Virus record (IMG/VR): IMGVR_UViG_3300023184_002652
Coordinates: 1 to 44,324 of that record
Strand: one strand, 5' to 3'
Length of the DNA stretch: 44,324 bases
Origin: a virus
Below, piece after piece: positions 1 to 10,044 of this stretch. The notes below the pieces were generated by a model. It ran no database searches. It was given only the letters and a program-made list of their open reading frames with translations, and was not told the DNA's origin. The position numbers and the translations under genes are program-made. Each line of letters opens with the position of its first letter. Position 1 is the stretch's first letter.

Positions 1-3000
1 CTAAATATGCTGACGACAGTGCTTACGTTGAAGAAATCTTTGTAGATCCAGTAACCAGCATCATAGTCACACGTTACTACTATTGGGTTAAAGATAAAAC
101 CAGTGTTGATCCTAACGACCCCACTAGAAAATTACCAATCAGTGCTATTGCAGATTATATTTTAAATCCTAAAAATCAAAATATCGCTTTTGCCGCAGTG
201 ATACGTAATGATGCTTTGGCATTCTATAATGTCAGCACGTATCTATCAGCTGATAATACTATTATGCATCTTGATCATCAATTAGTAATTAATAATGATA
301 TCATACACAGCGAATATGAACTGGTGCAAAAAGGTAACCCAAACAATCTCATCCCCGCTAAGATAGTTGATAAATTGATTGACAGTTTAAGCGGCATAGA
401 TCAATCAGGAGCAACAGTTCCAGATCCAAGATTAAGCCAGGCTGATAGATATGGTATCAGTATCAGACCAAGACAAAACATGTTTGTTGACAGACTACAG
501 GCTGTTAATGAGATGGTAAGTTTTGTCAATGATATATTTGCTGTTAATCCTATAACAGAACAATTTGATCTAACAGGATTAAATGCACAAGAACCTACTC
601 CTAACTATAAGAAAGGCGAATACGATCAAGGTGTAACCACTGAAATAGAATTATCTTACATCAATACAGATGAACTTGCACCTGGTTATCGAGTATTAGT
701 AAACAATGACACAGCACAGAATGGCCTTTGGGTATTGTATCAACTGACAGAATCTAAGACCTGGGAAATAGTCAAAGTTCAAAGTTACAAGACCAGCTTG
801 TATTGGAACTACGTTGATTGGTATGCTAGTGGATATAGCTCAGCGACTAAACCAGATTTCAGTGTTACTACTACCAATGACGCATTAAAATTGCGTGCTG
901 TTGGTGGTGAGATCATCTACATCAGCAACGCTACCGGCGCAGGCACTTGGCAATTGGTCGTGGTCCAAGACGACGGAACATTACAGGTAGTGGGTATACA
1001 AAATGGCACGATCAAACTCAATACGTCATTGGGTGATTATGCAGGTAATGGACTTGGTTTTAGTAATCAAGACTTTGACAGCAATAGATTTGATCAAAAT
1101 CCCAACAATGAAATCCGTGCTATCGTAGAGTCATTGAACAATGATCTGTTTATAAACACTTTAGAAGGTCAATTCAATAACATGTTCTTTGTTCTGGTTA
1201 ATTATCTATTAACAGAACAAAATTATGTTGATTGGTTGTTTAAATCTAGCTTTATCAGTGTCACACACAAATTAAGATCACTAGCACAGTTTCCAAGCTA
1301 TGTAGTTGATAATCAAACCTACTATCAAGACTACATTGATGAAGTTAAACCCTATAGAACTAAGATACGTGAATATTTGATTGACTACACCGGTGACGAC
1401 ATCTATGAAGGCAGTATTACAGACTTTGATTTGCCAGCTTACTATGACACATCAACTGGTTACGGTATATTCCGTAGTCCAAGCGGTGAAGTTCCTTATG
1501 TTGAAGTAGATGAAGCAACGTGGCAGACATTCCCATACAACCAATGGTATACGAATAGGAATCTCGTAGTATCAAGCATACTGATAGAATCAGCAGGCGC
1601 TAACTATCAGACTCCACCTACAGTGACTATCTCTAGTGTAGATGGTAATGGTGGCGGCGCTACTGCCGCAGCAATCATTGATGGTAACACTGGTGCTATA
1701 CTTTCAATCACACTAACCAATGCAGGTAGTGGATACACCACAACACCAAAAGTAACCATCAATGGCAGTGCTACTACACAGGCCAATGCCTATGCAGTGA
1801 TGAAGAGTCCATATGCTCGTAGCTTTGATACTAAATTAAAATTTGACCGTATCAGTTACAACAGCACAGTCCAACGTTGGGCTGCTAATACGACCTATAC
1901 AGCAGGGCAGATTGTCAGCTATGCTTTCCCTGATGGTAACGTGATGATCCGCAAGGCCTATACTGTTAATAGTAATATTACCACAGGCACGAGTTTCATT
2001 CCAAGTAACTATACTGAATACACAGCTAATCTATTCACCAACGCTAACGATCGTATCATTGGTTATTACGAACCAACAGATATGATGCCAGCTATTGATG
2101 TTATATCAGTACCGTTGACGATGGCAAACGTATCAACAGTTCCAAATACAATTTATGTATTCAATGCCCCAACACTACTGCCAGGTATGTATATTACCAG
2201 CAATGGTGTTGAATCAGGTTATATAACCAACATAGTATCCAATGTGGTATTGATGGTTAACAGCCGCGGCACTATCACAGCCAATCTTGCCAATAACAGC
2301 ACAGCTATTTCAGGTATCAGCGGCAATATCCATCCATCATTTGACACTTCGCCAAAAGTCGGAGAATATGTCAGTGGTGTTGGTATACCATTTGAGACCA
2401 CCATTGTCAACAACAGTTGGTTCGCTAACAGCTTGAATCTAAGCACACCTGTTACGATCACAGCCAATGCTGCGTCAATCAGCTATGGCGGTATACCAAT
2501 CAAAGTCACACAGGTAACACTGACTGTAAATGTCGCTCTTAACACAGATGATACTATAACAGCGATCTACGATAATCTCAGTCCATTGATCACAGGTATT
2601 GATTATCCACAACTGCCTGTGCAAGGCGCTGACTTTAGTCTAAGCCCACTGTATGGACGTAGGTATGATGTAGCATCATACGATGCTGTCCAATACAGCA
2701 GTGACGGACTAGCACTGTTATCTACTAGAAATATTGATGTGGCTATGTATAGTCTATACAGCCAAATCAGCCTAGGAACAGCACCAGAAGATATCATCAC
2801 TGATGGTGGTGCTTATGTCGATCAATATCACAGCCATGCCCCAGAAGAACTAGTTCCAGGCATTACCTATGATACCTTAGACATGCGTATCTATACCAAG
2901 ATCAATGCCAATGCTAACATCATAGCTTATCGTGTGTTTGATAACATGATGGATGAAACCAACTATCTACGTATATCAAGTGCGGCTACTACTATCTTAG

Positions 3001-3626
3001 AGCTACCGTTACAGCTAACAGACAGTGAAATTTTCGTAGTCGATGCCAGCGTGTTGCCAACACCTAGTCCGACATTTGCACGCCCTGGGGTGGTATTCAT
3101 CAACGGTGAACGTATAACTTACTATACTAAAACTGTATACAGCCCAGTAGCTTGGACTGCTAATACCAGCTATCCAATTGGCACAGCAATCAGTAACAGT
3201 GGTATAAATTATAGAACCACAGGCAATGTCAATGCTCCGGACGATTTTGGTAATGCCAGTGTCCAAGCTAATATTTCTGTATTGCCAGGATTGAATGTCC
3301 TAGGACAGCTGCGTAGAGGCACACAAGGAACAGGCGCTTATCTAGAACATGGTGCAGGTGCACAGGTCGTTGATGCTAGTTCAGCACAGGCTATACCTGG
3401 AACCAGTGCGGGTAATTTAATAGTATTTGCTAATGTATTCTATAACAGTGGGTCTGGAACTGCTACAGATGGCACTGGATTGACAGGGTCAACTACACCA
3501 GGTGCATTGTTCTTAAAAGCCAACGTAGCACCAATAGTTGAAACATCTCAAGGGTTGACCACAGAAGATGCGATAAATACATTAACCACTGAAAGTAATG
3601 TAGAAATTTATACTGAGGATATATAA
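1..3626 (+). CDS. Large phage structural (tail/baseplate-type) protein, 5' partial
   Basis: The reading frame is open from base 3, so the GTG at 198 is internal and the true start lies left of the window. More than 1,200 residues are visible. The protein is rich in Asn, Thr, Tyr and Ser with short beta-strand repeats, as in virion proteins of marine T4-like phages. A segment near 1335-1390 reads DYIDEVKPYRTKIREYL, a stretch I associate with such proteins. Two copies of a W-x-A-N-T-x-Y-x-x-G module (about 1876-1920 and 3148-3190) resemble small carbohydrate-binding (CBM5/12-like) repeats. A Gly/Ala-rich beta region lies near 1600-1790. The stop overlaps the next ATG by one base (TAATG). The exact virion position (baseplate, tail or fibre base) is not resolved. 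Confidence 0.85.
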   Translation, partial: KYADDSAYVEEIFVDPVTSIIVTRYYYWVKDKTSVDPNDPTRKLPISAIADYILNPKNQNIAFAAVIRNDALAFYNVSTYLSADNTIMHLDHQLVINNDIIHSEYELVQKGNPNNLIPAKIVDKLIDSLSGIDQSGATVPDPRLSQADRYGISIRPRQNMFVDRLQAVNEMVSFVNDIFAVNPITEQFDLTGLNAQEPTPNYKKGEYDQGVTTEIELSYINTDELAPGYRVLVNNDTAQNGLWVLYQLTESKTWEIVKVQSYKTSLYWNYVDWYASGYSSATKPDFSVTTTNDALKLRAVGGEIIYISNATGAGTWQLVVVQDDGTLQVVGIQNGTIKLNTSLGDYAGNGLGFSNQDFDSNRFDQNPNNEIRAIVESLNNDLFINTLEGQFNNMFFVLVNYLLTEQNYVDWLFKSSFISVTHKLRSLAQFPSYVVDNQTYYQDYIDEVKPYRTKIREYLIDYTGDDIYEGSITDFDLPAYYDTSTGYGIFRSPSGEVPYVEVDEATWQTFPYNQWYTNRNLVVSSILIESAGANYQTPPTVTISSVDGNGGGATAAAIIDGNTGAILSITLTNAGSGYTTTPKVTINGSATTQANAYAVMKSPYARSFDTKLKFDRISYNSTVQRWAANTTYTAGQIVSYAFPDGNVMIRKAYTVNSNITTGTSFIPSNYTEYTANLFTNANDRIIGYYEPTDMMPAIDVISVPLTMANVSTVPNTIYVFNAPTLLPGMYITSNGVESGYITNIVSNVVLMVNSRGTITANLANNSTAISGISGNIHPSFDTSPKVGEYVSGVGIPFETTIVNNSWFANSLNLSTPVTITANAASISYGGIPIKVTQVTLTVNVALNTDDTITAIYDNLSPLITGIDYPQLPVQGADFSLSPLYGRRYDVASYDAVQYSSDGLALLSTRNIDVAMYSLYSQISLGTAPEDIITDGGAYVDQYHSHAPEELVPGITYDTLDMRIYTKINANANIIAYRVFDNMMDETNYLRISSAATTILELPLQLTDSEIFVVDASVLPTPSPTFARPGVVFINGERITYYTKTVYSPVAWTANTSYPIGTAISNSGINYRTTGNVNAPDDFGNASVQANISVLPGLNVLGQLRRGTQGTGAYLEHGAGAQVVDASSAQAIPGTSAGNLIVFANVFYNSGSGTATDGTGLTGSTTPGALFLKANVAPIVETSQGLTTEDAINTLTTESNVEIYTEDI
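3572..3579 (+). promoter_or_regulatory. T4-type late promoter motif (GATAAATA)
   Basis: GATAAATA lies inside the 3' end of the upstream structural gene, 46 bases before the next ATG. With T4 late spacing, transcription would start near 3585, leaving a leader of about 40 bases with a GAGGA ribosome site at 3615-3619. The ATAAATA core occurs only five times on the plus strand and I found none on the minus strand. All five lie just before gene starts. Confidence 0.55.
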
Positions 3627-5776
3627 TGACAATTAAGATTAGCCAACTTGGAAATGTAGCTGCCATACAGGGTAATGTCCTGTTGCCAATAGTCAGCAAC
3701 ATTACGGGCACTCAAACAACCGTAAAAACCAATGTTGATCAACTACAAAGTTACATGTTAAGTAATGCTGGTAACGTAATTCCTTTGGCCAGTAATACTT
3801 ATAGCCTTGGTAATTCTACAACATGGTGGAAAGATCTATGGCTAAGTGCTAATACTCTTTATATTGGTGGTGTGCCAATTGGCACGGCAGGCGGACAATT
3901 AACATTTGGCGGCAATGCTGTTGGCACTAGCGGATTAGATACCTATACCGGTAATGTTTCAGCAAGCAACATTTCAGCAGGCTCAACAGCTATTGGTAAT
4001 ATTACAACAGCGCCAACATTTAGTGTTGAAGGCTCTAGCGGTAATATCACAGCTGGTAATATAGCATCAGTAGGTAATCTATCTACAGCCAGCGTTTCTA
4101 CTCCAACAGTAACAACTGACGTAGTCAGTGTAGGTAGTAGTGTTGACTTCATAACAGGCGCTGTGCCTTATGATGGCGCAACCATGATAAGTGCCGGCAC
4201 GGGCTATGGCTGGGGGCAATTATACTATCCTAGTGGCGGTACTGGAACTGGACTAGCCATTATGGTTCAGGGTGTTTCATACCCAAGCGGAGCAATTACA
4301 GGATATACTGTTTATCTAGGCGGTGAAGGGTATACAGTAGGTGATACACTAACTATTGCCGACGCAGGTAGTGGGACCGCACAATTTACTATTGACACAG
4401 TAACTTCTACAGGAACAATGACATCTGGTGCTAGCACTTGGACATTTGATCCTGCAGGTGATACCACCGTTCCAGGCAATATCAGTTTACCTGACAATAC
4501 AGCAATCTACAATGTAGACGCAAACACAGCAGTGTTTACCAGCAACGTTATCAACGATACTACAAGCATATACTTAACAGACACAGGCAATGCCGCAGTT
4601 TATGCCAGCGACTACATAGTATTAGAAACCAACAGCGACGGTAATGTTTCTCAACAATGGGCATTTAATCAAAACGGTAATATCAGATTCCCAGACGCAA
4701 CTACACAATCTACGGCATTCAGCAACACAGCACCTATCATCACTACTTTAGGTAACAATATCACCCAAGCCAATGTGGCTATGAAGGGATATGTTGATAA
4801 CGCTAACGTAGCTATGAAGGGATATGTTGATACCTACGCATACAGCAACGCCAAAGTTTCTACATATCTACCAACCTATAGTGGTAACGTTGGTCCACTT
4901 TTAAATGTGGGAGATTTTACTGTATATGGAAATATTACCGCGGGATTCGCACTTCCAGCAATCAACTTTGCTAACGTAATTTTCCTCGGCACAGGGCTAG
5001 CAAATGGATTTGCACAGTTAAACATACAAAATATCGACAGCGTTGGAACTAACAACAGCGCAGACTTTATTGCCACTGCTCCAAACGGAACAGACAGTAG
5101 CAAATACATTGACATGGGCATCAACGGTAACAACTACAGTTCAAGCTCTTGGACTGTCAGCGGTGCAAATGATGGCTATGTTTATATTAACAGCGGCAAC
5201 TTAACCTTAGGAACAGACACACAAGGAACCACAGTTAAAGTCCACGTAGGTGGCACATTGGCTGGTAATGTGGTTGCTACATTTGCTAATACTGGAGCGA
5301 CTGTCGCAGGGAATATTATCCCAAGTGCTAATGTAACTTATAGTTTAGGTGATGCTACCCATCAATGGAAAGATCTATGGGTTAGCGGTAATACAATTCA
5401 CATTGGTGGAGTGGCATTAAGCATTAGCGGTAATACTTTAGTTGTTAATGGCCAGGCTCAGTCAGCATTATATGATTTAATAACATCTAATGTATTCTTA
5501 GAAGATTTACCTGGAGGATACGGTAATGTAACACTAAACAGTAATACCAAACAGGTAGTCTTTGAAAGAACATCATTTGGGTCCAGTGACTTTACTCAAT
5601 TTAAATATACCTTAGATGGAACCAACCCTGCCACATCTGGAACTGCTATAAGTTTATTTTTACCTGAGCTTGCTACACAACGTATAAATGTTACAGGTAA
5701 TCTAACTTTAAAAACTACGTTTGTTGGGGGCACATCCGGATCAAACGCAGAATGGTATATCTACCAATACCGTTAA
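3626..5776 (+). CDS. Tail-fibre-like structural protein with repeated beta modules
   Basis: A 716-residue virion protein. Near both ends it carries the same module: YSLGNSTTWWKDLWLSANTLYIGG around residues 54-78 and YSLGDATHQWKDLWVSGNTIHIGG around 571-595. This module marks fibre proteins of many marine phages. The middle holds Gly-rich beta repeats (GGEGYTVGDTLTI) and a segment reading ADFIATAPNGTD followed by GINGNNYSSSSW. A duplicated NVAMKGYVD peptide lies near residues 383-402. There is no signal peptide or enzyme motif. The start has a GAGGA ribosome site 6 bases upstream and a late-type promoter 46 bases upstream. Its place beside other fibre genes supports a host-recognition or fibre-shaft role, but the exact part is unknown. 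Confidence 0.82.
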   Translation: MTIKISQLGNVAAIQGNVLLPIVSNITGTQTTVKTNVDQLQSYMLSNAGNVIPLASNTYSLGNSTTWWKDLWLSANTLYIGGVPIGTAGGQLTFGGNAVGTSGLDTYTGNVSASNISAGSTAIGNITTAPTFSVEGSSGNITAGNIASVGNLSTASVSTPTVTTDVVSVGSSVDFITGAVPYDGATMISAGTGYGWGQLYYPSGGTGTGLAIMVQGVSYPSGAITGYTVYLGGEGYTVGDTLTIADAGSGTAQFTIDTVTSTGTMTSGASTWTFDPAGDTTVPGNISLPDNTAIYNVDANTAVFTSNVINDTTSIYLTDTGNAAVYASDYIVLETNSDGNVSQQWAFNQNGNIRFPDATTQSTAFSNTAPIITTLGNNITQANVAMKGYVDNANVAMKGYVDTYAYSNAKVSTYLPTYSGNVGPLLNVGDFTVYGNITAGFALPAINFANVIFLGTGLANGFAQLNIQNIDSVGTNNSADFIATAPNGTDSSKYIDMGINGNNYSSSSWTVSGANDGYVYINSGNLTLGTDTQGTTVKVHVGGTLAGNVVATFANTGATVAGNIIPSANVTYSLGDATHQWKDLWVSGNTIHIGGVALSISGNTLVVNGQAQSALYDLITSNVFLEDLPGGYGNVTLNSNTKQVVFERTSFGSSDFTQFKYTLDGTNPATSGTAISLFLPELATQRINVTGNLTLKTTFVGGTSGSNAEWYIYQYR
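4778..4832 (+). repeat. 33-base tandem duplication inside the fibre gene
   Basis: The same 22 bases (gct then atgaagggatatgttgata) occur at 4778-4799 and 4811-4832, a period of 33 bases or 11 codons. The encoded unit is NVAMKGYVDNA followed by NVAMKGYVDTY. It looks like a recent in-frame duplication in a fibre shaft. Confidence 0.85.
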
Positions 5777-5794
5777 TCTCATGGATAATAAAGC

Positions 5795-5802
5795 GATAAA
5801 TA
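5795..5802 (+). promoter_or_regulatory. T4-type late promoter motif directly before the 5808 gene
   Basis: GATAAATA is followed by five bases and then ATG at 5808. If it is used with T4 late spacing (element at -13 to -6), transcription starts on the A of that ATG, giving a leaderless message. No Shine-Dalgarno sequence is present, which fits. Confidence 0.5.
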
Positions 5803-5807
5803 AGAAT

Positions 5808-6461
5808 ATGACTACTAATACACAAGATAATCAACCAAAAAAACAGCCAGATGAGCGTGGTGGTATACACCTACAGGGCCATATCAAGATATTTGATCCT
5901 GTGACCAAAGAAGTTTTCGTGGACAAGCGTAATGCTATCCACTATGAAAATTTCTCTGTATGTCTAGCACAGAATGCCGCTAACAAAGGCACAAAATTTA
6001 TCACAGAAATGCACTTTGGTAATGGTGGTACTACAGTTGACCCTACTGGGGTTATTACATATCTGCCAACAAATACTAACGTAGCGAACGCTGATTTGTA
6101 TAACCCTACATATTTCAAAATTGTAGATGATACTAATGCAGCCAACACTGATCCTGTTAATAACAAGATGGTTGTAAATCATACACCAGGATTAAAATAT
6201 ACCGATATCGTAGTAAGCTGTTTGCTGGACTACGGTGAACCAAGTGGACAAGCAGTGTTTGATAATAGTCAAACTCTAAACGGTGATTATGTATTCGATG
6301 AATTAGGATTATTTGGTTATTTAGAGGGTGAGTCAGGATTAGGCGCAGGACTGCCGCTATTGACACACGTGATTTTCAGCCCAGTGCAGAAGGCACTGAA
6401 TAGGCTCATTCAAATAGAATATACAGTGAGAGTTCAAACGCTAACAAACTTGACAGCATAA
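5808..6461 (+). CDS. Small phage structural protein, tail-tip or baseplate type
   Basis: About 217 residues from the ATG at 5808. An in-frame ATG at 5781 would add nine residues, but the late-promoter motif lies between the two, so 5808 is preferred. The charged N-terminus (TQDNQPKKQPDERGG) is followed by beta-rich sequence. The C-terminal part reads LLTHVIFSPVQKALNRLIQI and then EYTVRVQ, a pattern I associate with conserved tail-associated proteins of marine T4-like phages. There is no catalytic motif or membrane segment. It lies between two fibre genes, so a structural or assembly role in the tail is inferred. It could instead be a fibre-attachment protein. Confidence 0.78.
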   Translation: MTTNTQDNQPKKQPDERGGIHLQGHIKIFDPVTKEVFVDKRNAIHYENFSVCLAQNAANKGTKFITEMHFGNGGTTVDPTGVITYLPTNTNVANADLYNPTYFKIVDDTNAANTDPVNNKMVVNHTPGLKYTDIVVSCLLDYGEPSGQAVFDNSQTLNGDYVFDELGLFGYLEGESGLGAGLPLLTHVIFSPVQKALNRLIQIEYTVRVQTLTNLTA

Positions 6462-6476
6462 TTAGGATAATAGAAC

Positions 6477-7859
6477 ATGTCGTATACAATTAATTTACCA
6501 GATGGATCAGTGCTATGCACCATACTCGATGGCACAGTAAACAATACTGCATCCAGCTTAACATTAGTGGGTCGCAACTACAGCGGCTATGGTGAAATCA
6601 TAGCAGAAGATCTCGTAGATTTGCTTGTAAACTTTGCCTACAATGTGGCTCCAAGCAATCCTAACACAGGTCAGCTTTGGTATGATACAAGTGCTAAGAC
6701 ATTAAAAATCTACACTGCAAGTTCTACATGGAAAATCGTAGGTAGCTGCACCAGCCAAGCTACAGCCCCAACAACAACAGTTGCAGGTGACCTATGGTGG
6801 GACAGCGTTAACAAACAACTTTATTGCTATGATGGCACCAGTCCATATGCGGCCGCAGGTTGGATCTTAGTAGGTCCAGGATACAGCGTGGTATATGGCA
6901 AGAGTGGTGCTCTATGGGAACAAATCAGCGATGGTGTAACCACTCAAGATGTTGTGAGCGTGTATCTTGATGGCACACGCACAGCGATCATCAGTTCAAC
7001 AGCATTTACTCCAGCAACTCCTATAGCAGGTTTCAGTTCAATACAAGTTGGTTGGAACATGAGCTCCAGCTATACTATTTACGGTACGGCTAACAATGCC
7101 AGCTACTTGGGCACGCAACCAGCAGCAAATTATTTCCGTAATAATATCAACAACAGTGGCACAGGCACCCTGACAATTCTAAACAATGGTGGTGTTACAC
7201 TTGGTAATTATCAAGTTGCTACTCTATCAACAGCGGGTAATGCCCTAACTATTACCAACAATATCAACGGTGGAAATATCAGCTTTAAGGCCACTACGGC
7301 CAGTGTTGCTACGCAGTATCTCAGCATCAATGCAGTCAGTGGTGCAGTTGAAGTTGCTGCAGATCCAACTACAGTGTTAGGTGTAGCTACTAAACAATAT
7401 GTCGATAATAGATTCATCAATGCTAACCTATGGGGTATTTCAACAGCCGTAACAGCACCAGCAGGTACCAGCAATACCATGATAGCTACTACAGAATTTG
7501 TAGCATCAGGATTATCAGGATTATTCCCATATAAGATCTATCAAGGCAATAGCCACATGTGGATCAATGACAGCGGATCTGGTTCAGCTAATTTGGTAAT
7601 CGATGGATCAACAGTAATGACAGCTACCAGCACTGGGGTCTATTTAGAAAATGGTGCAACCGCTAACGTAGTCACTGCTACCCGTGGTGCAAGTGGCGAT
7701 GCAAGCGTAGCATCAACAGGATATGTAAGAACAGCAGGACAATGGTGGGGCAATTCGGCACATCGCAGTGCTAAGATCGTCAGCACAGCTGAACCACAAG
7801 CTGGTGTAAATGACGCTGGAACATTTGACGGTGATATCTGGTTCCAAATTGAAACATAA
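6477..7859 (+). CDS. Tail-fibre protein, paralogue 1 of 3 (GQLWYDT family)
   Basis: A 460-residue protein whose first 240 or so residues match those of the products at 7873 and 10045. Shared landmarks are GRNYSGYGE (about 32-40), NTGQLWYDT (about 62-70), GDLWWDSVNKQLY (about 104-116), and an AFTPATPIAGF segment near 178-188. The middle is a beta-repeat shaft. The C-terminus ends in GDIWFQIET, matching the GDIWYQV end of the 7873 product. A TAGGA ribosome site lies 9 bases upstream of the ATG. Proteins with this N-terminal half are common among virion genes of marine T4-like phages. A role in fibres is inferred from that and from position. Confidence 0.82.
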   Translation: MSYTINLPDGSVLCTILDGTVNNTASSLTLVGRNYSGYGEIIAEDLVDLLVNFAYNVAPSNPNTGQLWYDTSAKTLKIYTASSTWKIVGSCTSQATAPTTTVAGDLWWDSVNKQLYCYDGTSPYAAAGWILVGPGYSVVYGKSGALWEQISDGVTTQDVVSVYLDGTRTAIISSTAFTPATPIAGFSSIQVGWNMSSSYTIYGTANNASYLGTQPAANYFRNNINNSGTGTLTILNNGGVTLGNYQVATLSTAGNALTITNNINGGNISFKATTASVATQYLSINAVSGAVEVAADPTTVLGVATKQYVDNRFINANLWGISTAVTAPAGTSNTMIATTEFVASGLSGLFPYKIYQGNSHMWINDSGSGSANLVIDGSTVMTATSTGVYLENGATANVVTATRGASGDASVASTGYVRTAGQWWGNSAHRSAKIVSTAEPQAGVNDAGTFDGDIWFQIET

Positions 7860-7872
7860 TTAAGGTAAAAGA

Positions 7873-9153
7873 ATGGCATATTCAATAACTAAAACCAATG
7901 GTAATCTGATTGCCACGGTCCAAGACGCAACGATAAACACCACAGCTACCGCACTGACCTTGATTGGTCGAGATTACGCAGGCTATGGTGCGTTCCTTAA
8001 TGAGAACTTTATTCACCTGATGGAACACTTTGCTGATAATAATGAACCAGCAAAAAAACTCACCGGGCAAATTTGGTATGATACCAGCGTAAGCACCTTA
8101 AAAGTTTGGAATGAAGGTGCTAATATTTGGAAACCGGTTGGTAGTAGCATAAGCCAAGCAGGTGCCCCTGTATCAGGAACTCCTGGCGACTTATGGTTTG
8201 ATACTGCCAATAATCAATTATACGCATGGAGTGAAGTAGATCTTGATTGGATCCTAATAGGACCACCCAGCACATTAGCCGGATCAGGTGCTGTGGTTAC
8301 TTCGATAACTGATTCAAGTTCTAATAGCCATGTAGTTATACAGTTTAAGGTTAATAACAATATCGTTGGTATTATCAGCTATGATGCCACATTTACTCCC
8401 CAAACAGCTATTGCTGGATTTACTACGATTAAACCTGGATTTAATTTAGTCAGTTCAAGCACACTAAGTGGCGCACAATTTACAGGTGATGCCAGCAACG
8501 CACTATACCTAAATGGAGTTACTTCAAGTCAGTTCCTTCGCAGTGATCAAAATACATCTACAGCTTATCAAATCACCGCAGGTGGTGGAGTAGTTGTAGG
8601 TAACGATCTTAATATTTCTGCATCTACTGCCAATAACGAAGTAAGGATCAGCGGAACAACTAACAACAGAGACATTAATTTCTACGCTAATGTGGGCGGA
8701 AATGTCAACATTAGACCAATTTCAATCACTGGCAGCACAGGTAGCGTAAGTTTTGAAAAATCAGTTAGCGTCGGTGAAAATATATCTGCTACAGGAACCC
8801 TAACAGTATCAGGAACTTCTACACTGATAGGTGCAGTAACAGTCCAAGGTAACGTATATCCAACCAGCAGTGGCACTATAGATATTGGTAGCGCGGCTAA
8901 TAAATTTGCAAACGTATATGCAACAGCCTATAGCGGTAATTTAACCGCATCAAACATTTATGTAACCACAGGAACAGTTCTAAGTAACTTAACAGTTAAC
9001 GGTTCTATATTGATTGCAAGTAATGTCGTGGCTACGCAAAGCTATGTTACTACCACGATAGCAACAGCCGGCAAAAATAGTCAAGGTAATAAGACCATAT
9101 CTGCATCACCCCCAAGTGGTGGCAGTAATGGGGATATCTGGTATCAAGTATAA
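7873..9153 (+). CDS. Tail-fibre protein, paralogue 2 of 3
   Basis: A 426-residue product with the shared N-terminal half: GRDYAGYGAFLNENF near 32-46, LTGQIWYDT near 63-71, GDLWFDTANNQLYAW near 104-118, and DATFTPQTAIAGF near 174-186. The C-terminal half differs from its paralogues. It has repeats of the type IDIGSAANKFANVYATAYSG (about 336-355), the fibre-shaft module also seen in the 3626 and 10045 products. It ends PSGGSNGDIWYQV, close to the end of paralogue 1. The start has an AAGG ribosome site at about 9 bases. The stop overlaps the next ATG (TAATG), so it is probably translated together with the glycine-rich gene that follows. Confidence 0.82.
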   Translation: MAYSITKTNGNLIATVQDATINTTATALTLIGRDYAGYGAFLNENFIHLMEHFADNNEPAKKLTGQIWYDTSVSTLKVWNEGANIWKPVGSSISQAGAPVSGTPGDLWFDTANNQLYAWSEVDLDWILIGPPSTLAGSGAVVTSITDSSSNSHVVIQFKVNNNIVGIISYDATFTPQTAIAGFTTIKPGFNLVSSSTLSGAQFTGDASNALYLNGVTSSQFLRSDQNTSTAYQITAGGGVVVGNDLNISASTANNEVRISGTTNNRDINFYANVGGNVNIRPISITGSTGSVSFEKSVSVGENISATGTLTVSGTSTLIGAVTVQGNVYPTSSGTIDIGSAANKFANVYATAYSGNLTASNIYVTTGTVLSNLTVNGSILIASNVVATQSYVTTTIATAGKNSQGNKTISASPPSGGSNGDIWYQV

Positions 9154-10007
9154 TGCCAAAGCTATATGTATGGGACAGTAACGTTGCACCAGGTAACTTA
9201 CAAGTTCAACAACTCTATGTGCATACTGGTGGCGCTTGGGCTAATGTCCGTTACGGATACGTCAATGACAATGGTGTATGGAAACAGTTTTATCCAGACA
9301 GCATAACCACAACAACTTATAACACTCCAGGAACATATACCTATACTATTCCTGCAGGCGTGCATTCTGCTAATTTAACCGTAGCTGGCGCTGGTGGCGG
9401 ATCTGGTGGTGGAGATGGCCCTTACCCAGCTACAGTTGGATATGCTGGTAATGTAGTTACAGCCACTATACAAGTAACTCCGGGAGACGTATTTACATTT
9501 ACTGTTGGCGGTGGTGGGCGTGCTGGTTTAAGCGGCGTCCGCGGCACGGGTAGTGGAGCAGGTGGAGTTGATCCGGGTGGATTATATAATGGCGGCCGTG
9601 GCGGTAATGCAGGCGGATCAGGCACATCAGGTGCTGGTGGAGGCGGTGGCGCTGCAACCACAGTAAAATTAGGACTTACTCAGATTATAGTAGCCGCAGG
9701 CGGCGGCGGCGCTGGCGGATCTGGGTTAAATAGTGCAGGACAAGGGCAAGGTGCTACAGCATACAACTCTACATCAAATGGTGCTCAAGGCACTGATAAA
9801 TCTGGCGACGGCGCTGGCGGTGGTGGTGGTGGTGGTGGCTACGCTTTAGGCGGTGGTGGTGGAGCAACACCAGGCGGAGATGTTGGTGCTTATTCAGGTA
9901 TAAACGGACAAGTTTTAGCACCAATTGGAGCCAATATAAGCATTGGAACTAACGGCGGACCAGCTTCAAATCCAGGTGGTGATGGATATGTAATCCTGGC
10001 ACCATAA
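9153..10007 (+). CDS. Glycine-rich adhesin-like fibre-tip protein
   Basis: A 284-residue protein. Residues 1-50 form a short beta domain (VWDSNVAPGNLQVQQLYVHT). Residues 50-115 read as a beta module (YTYTIPAGVHSANLTVAGAG, later VTPGDVFTFTVGGGG). From about 75 onward the chain is dominated by glycine runs separated by short hydrophobic strands, ending in GGDGYVILAP. Glycine-rich domains of this kind are found at fibre tips. In the gp38 adhesins of some T4-like phages, polyglycine-II helices sandwich the receptor-binding loops. The fold here is inferred from composition only. It starts on the stop of paralogue 2, suggesting balanced expression. A receptor-binding role is likely, but the receptor is unknown. 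Confidence 0.8.
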   Translation: MPKLYVWDSNVAPGNLQVQQLYVHTGGAWANVRYGYVNDNGVWKQFYPDSITTTTYNTPGTYTYTIPAGVHSANLTVAGAGGGSGGGDGPYPATVGYAGNVVTATIQVTPGDVFTFTVGGGGRAGLSGVRGTGSGAGGVDPGGLYNGGRGGNAGGSGTSGAGGGGGAATTVKLGLTQIIVAAGGGGAGGSGLNSAGQGQGATAYNSTSNGAQGTDKSGDGAGGGGGGGGYALGGGGGATPGGDVGAYSGINGQVLAPIGANISIGTNGGPASNPGGDGYVILAP

Positions 10008-10011
10008 CTGT

Positions 10012-10019
10012 GATAAATA
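10012..10019 (+). promoter_or_regulatory. T4-type late promoter motif (GATAAATA)
   Basis: GATAAATA lies in the 37-base gap between the glycine-rich gene and the next fibre gene. It leaves a predicted leader of about 20 bases, which includes a weak purine-rich site (AGGTTAG). Confidence 0.5.
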
Positions 10020-10044
10020 ATATAATATTAAATAGGTTAGAAAA

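Noticed and set aside
198-200. GTG at 198 as the start of the first structural gene
   Set aside because: The frame is open back to base 3 with sequence of the same character, so the gene enters from outside the window.
9422-9661. Proline-rich minus-strand frame opposite the glycine-rich gene
   Set aside because: It is the expected reverse-strand shadow of glycine codons (GGN read as CC-containing codons). It has no ribosome site.
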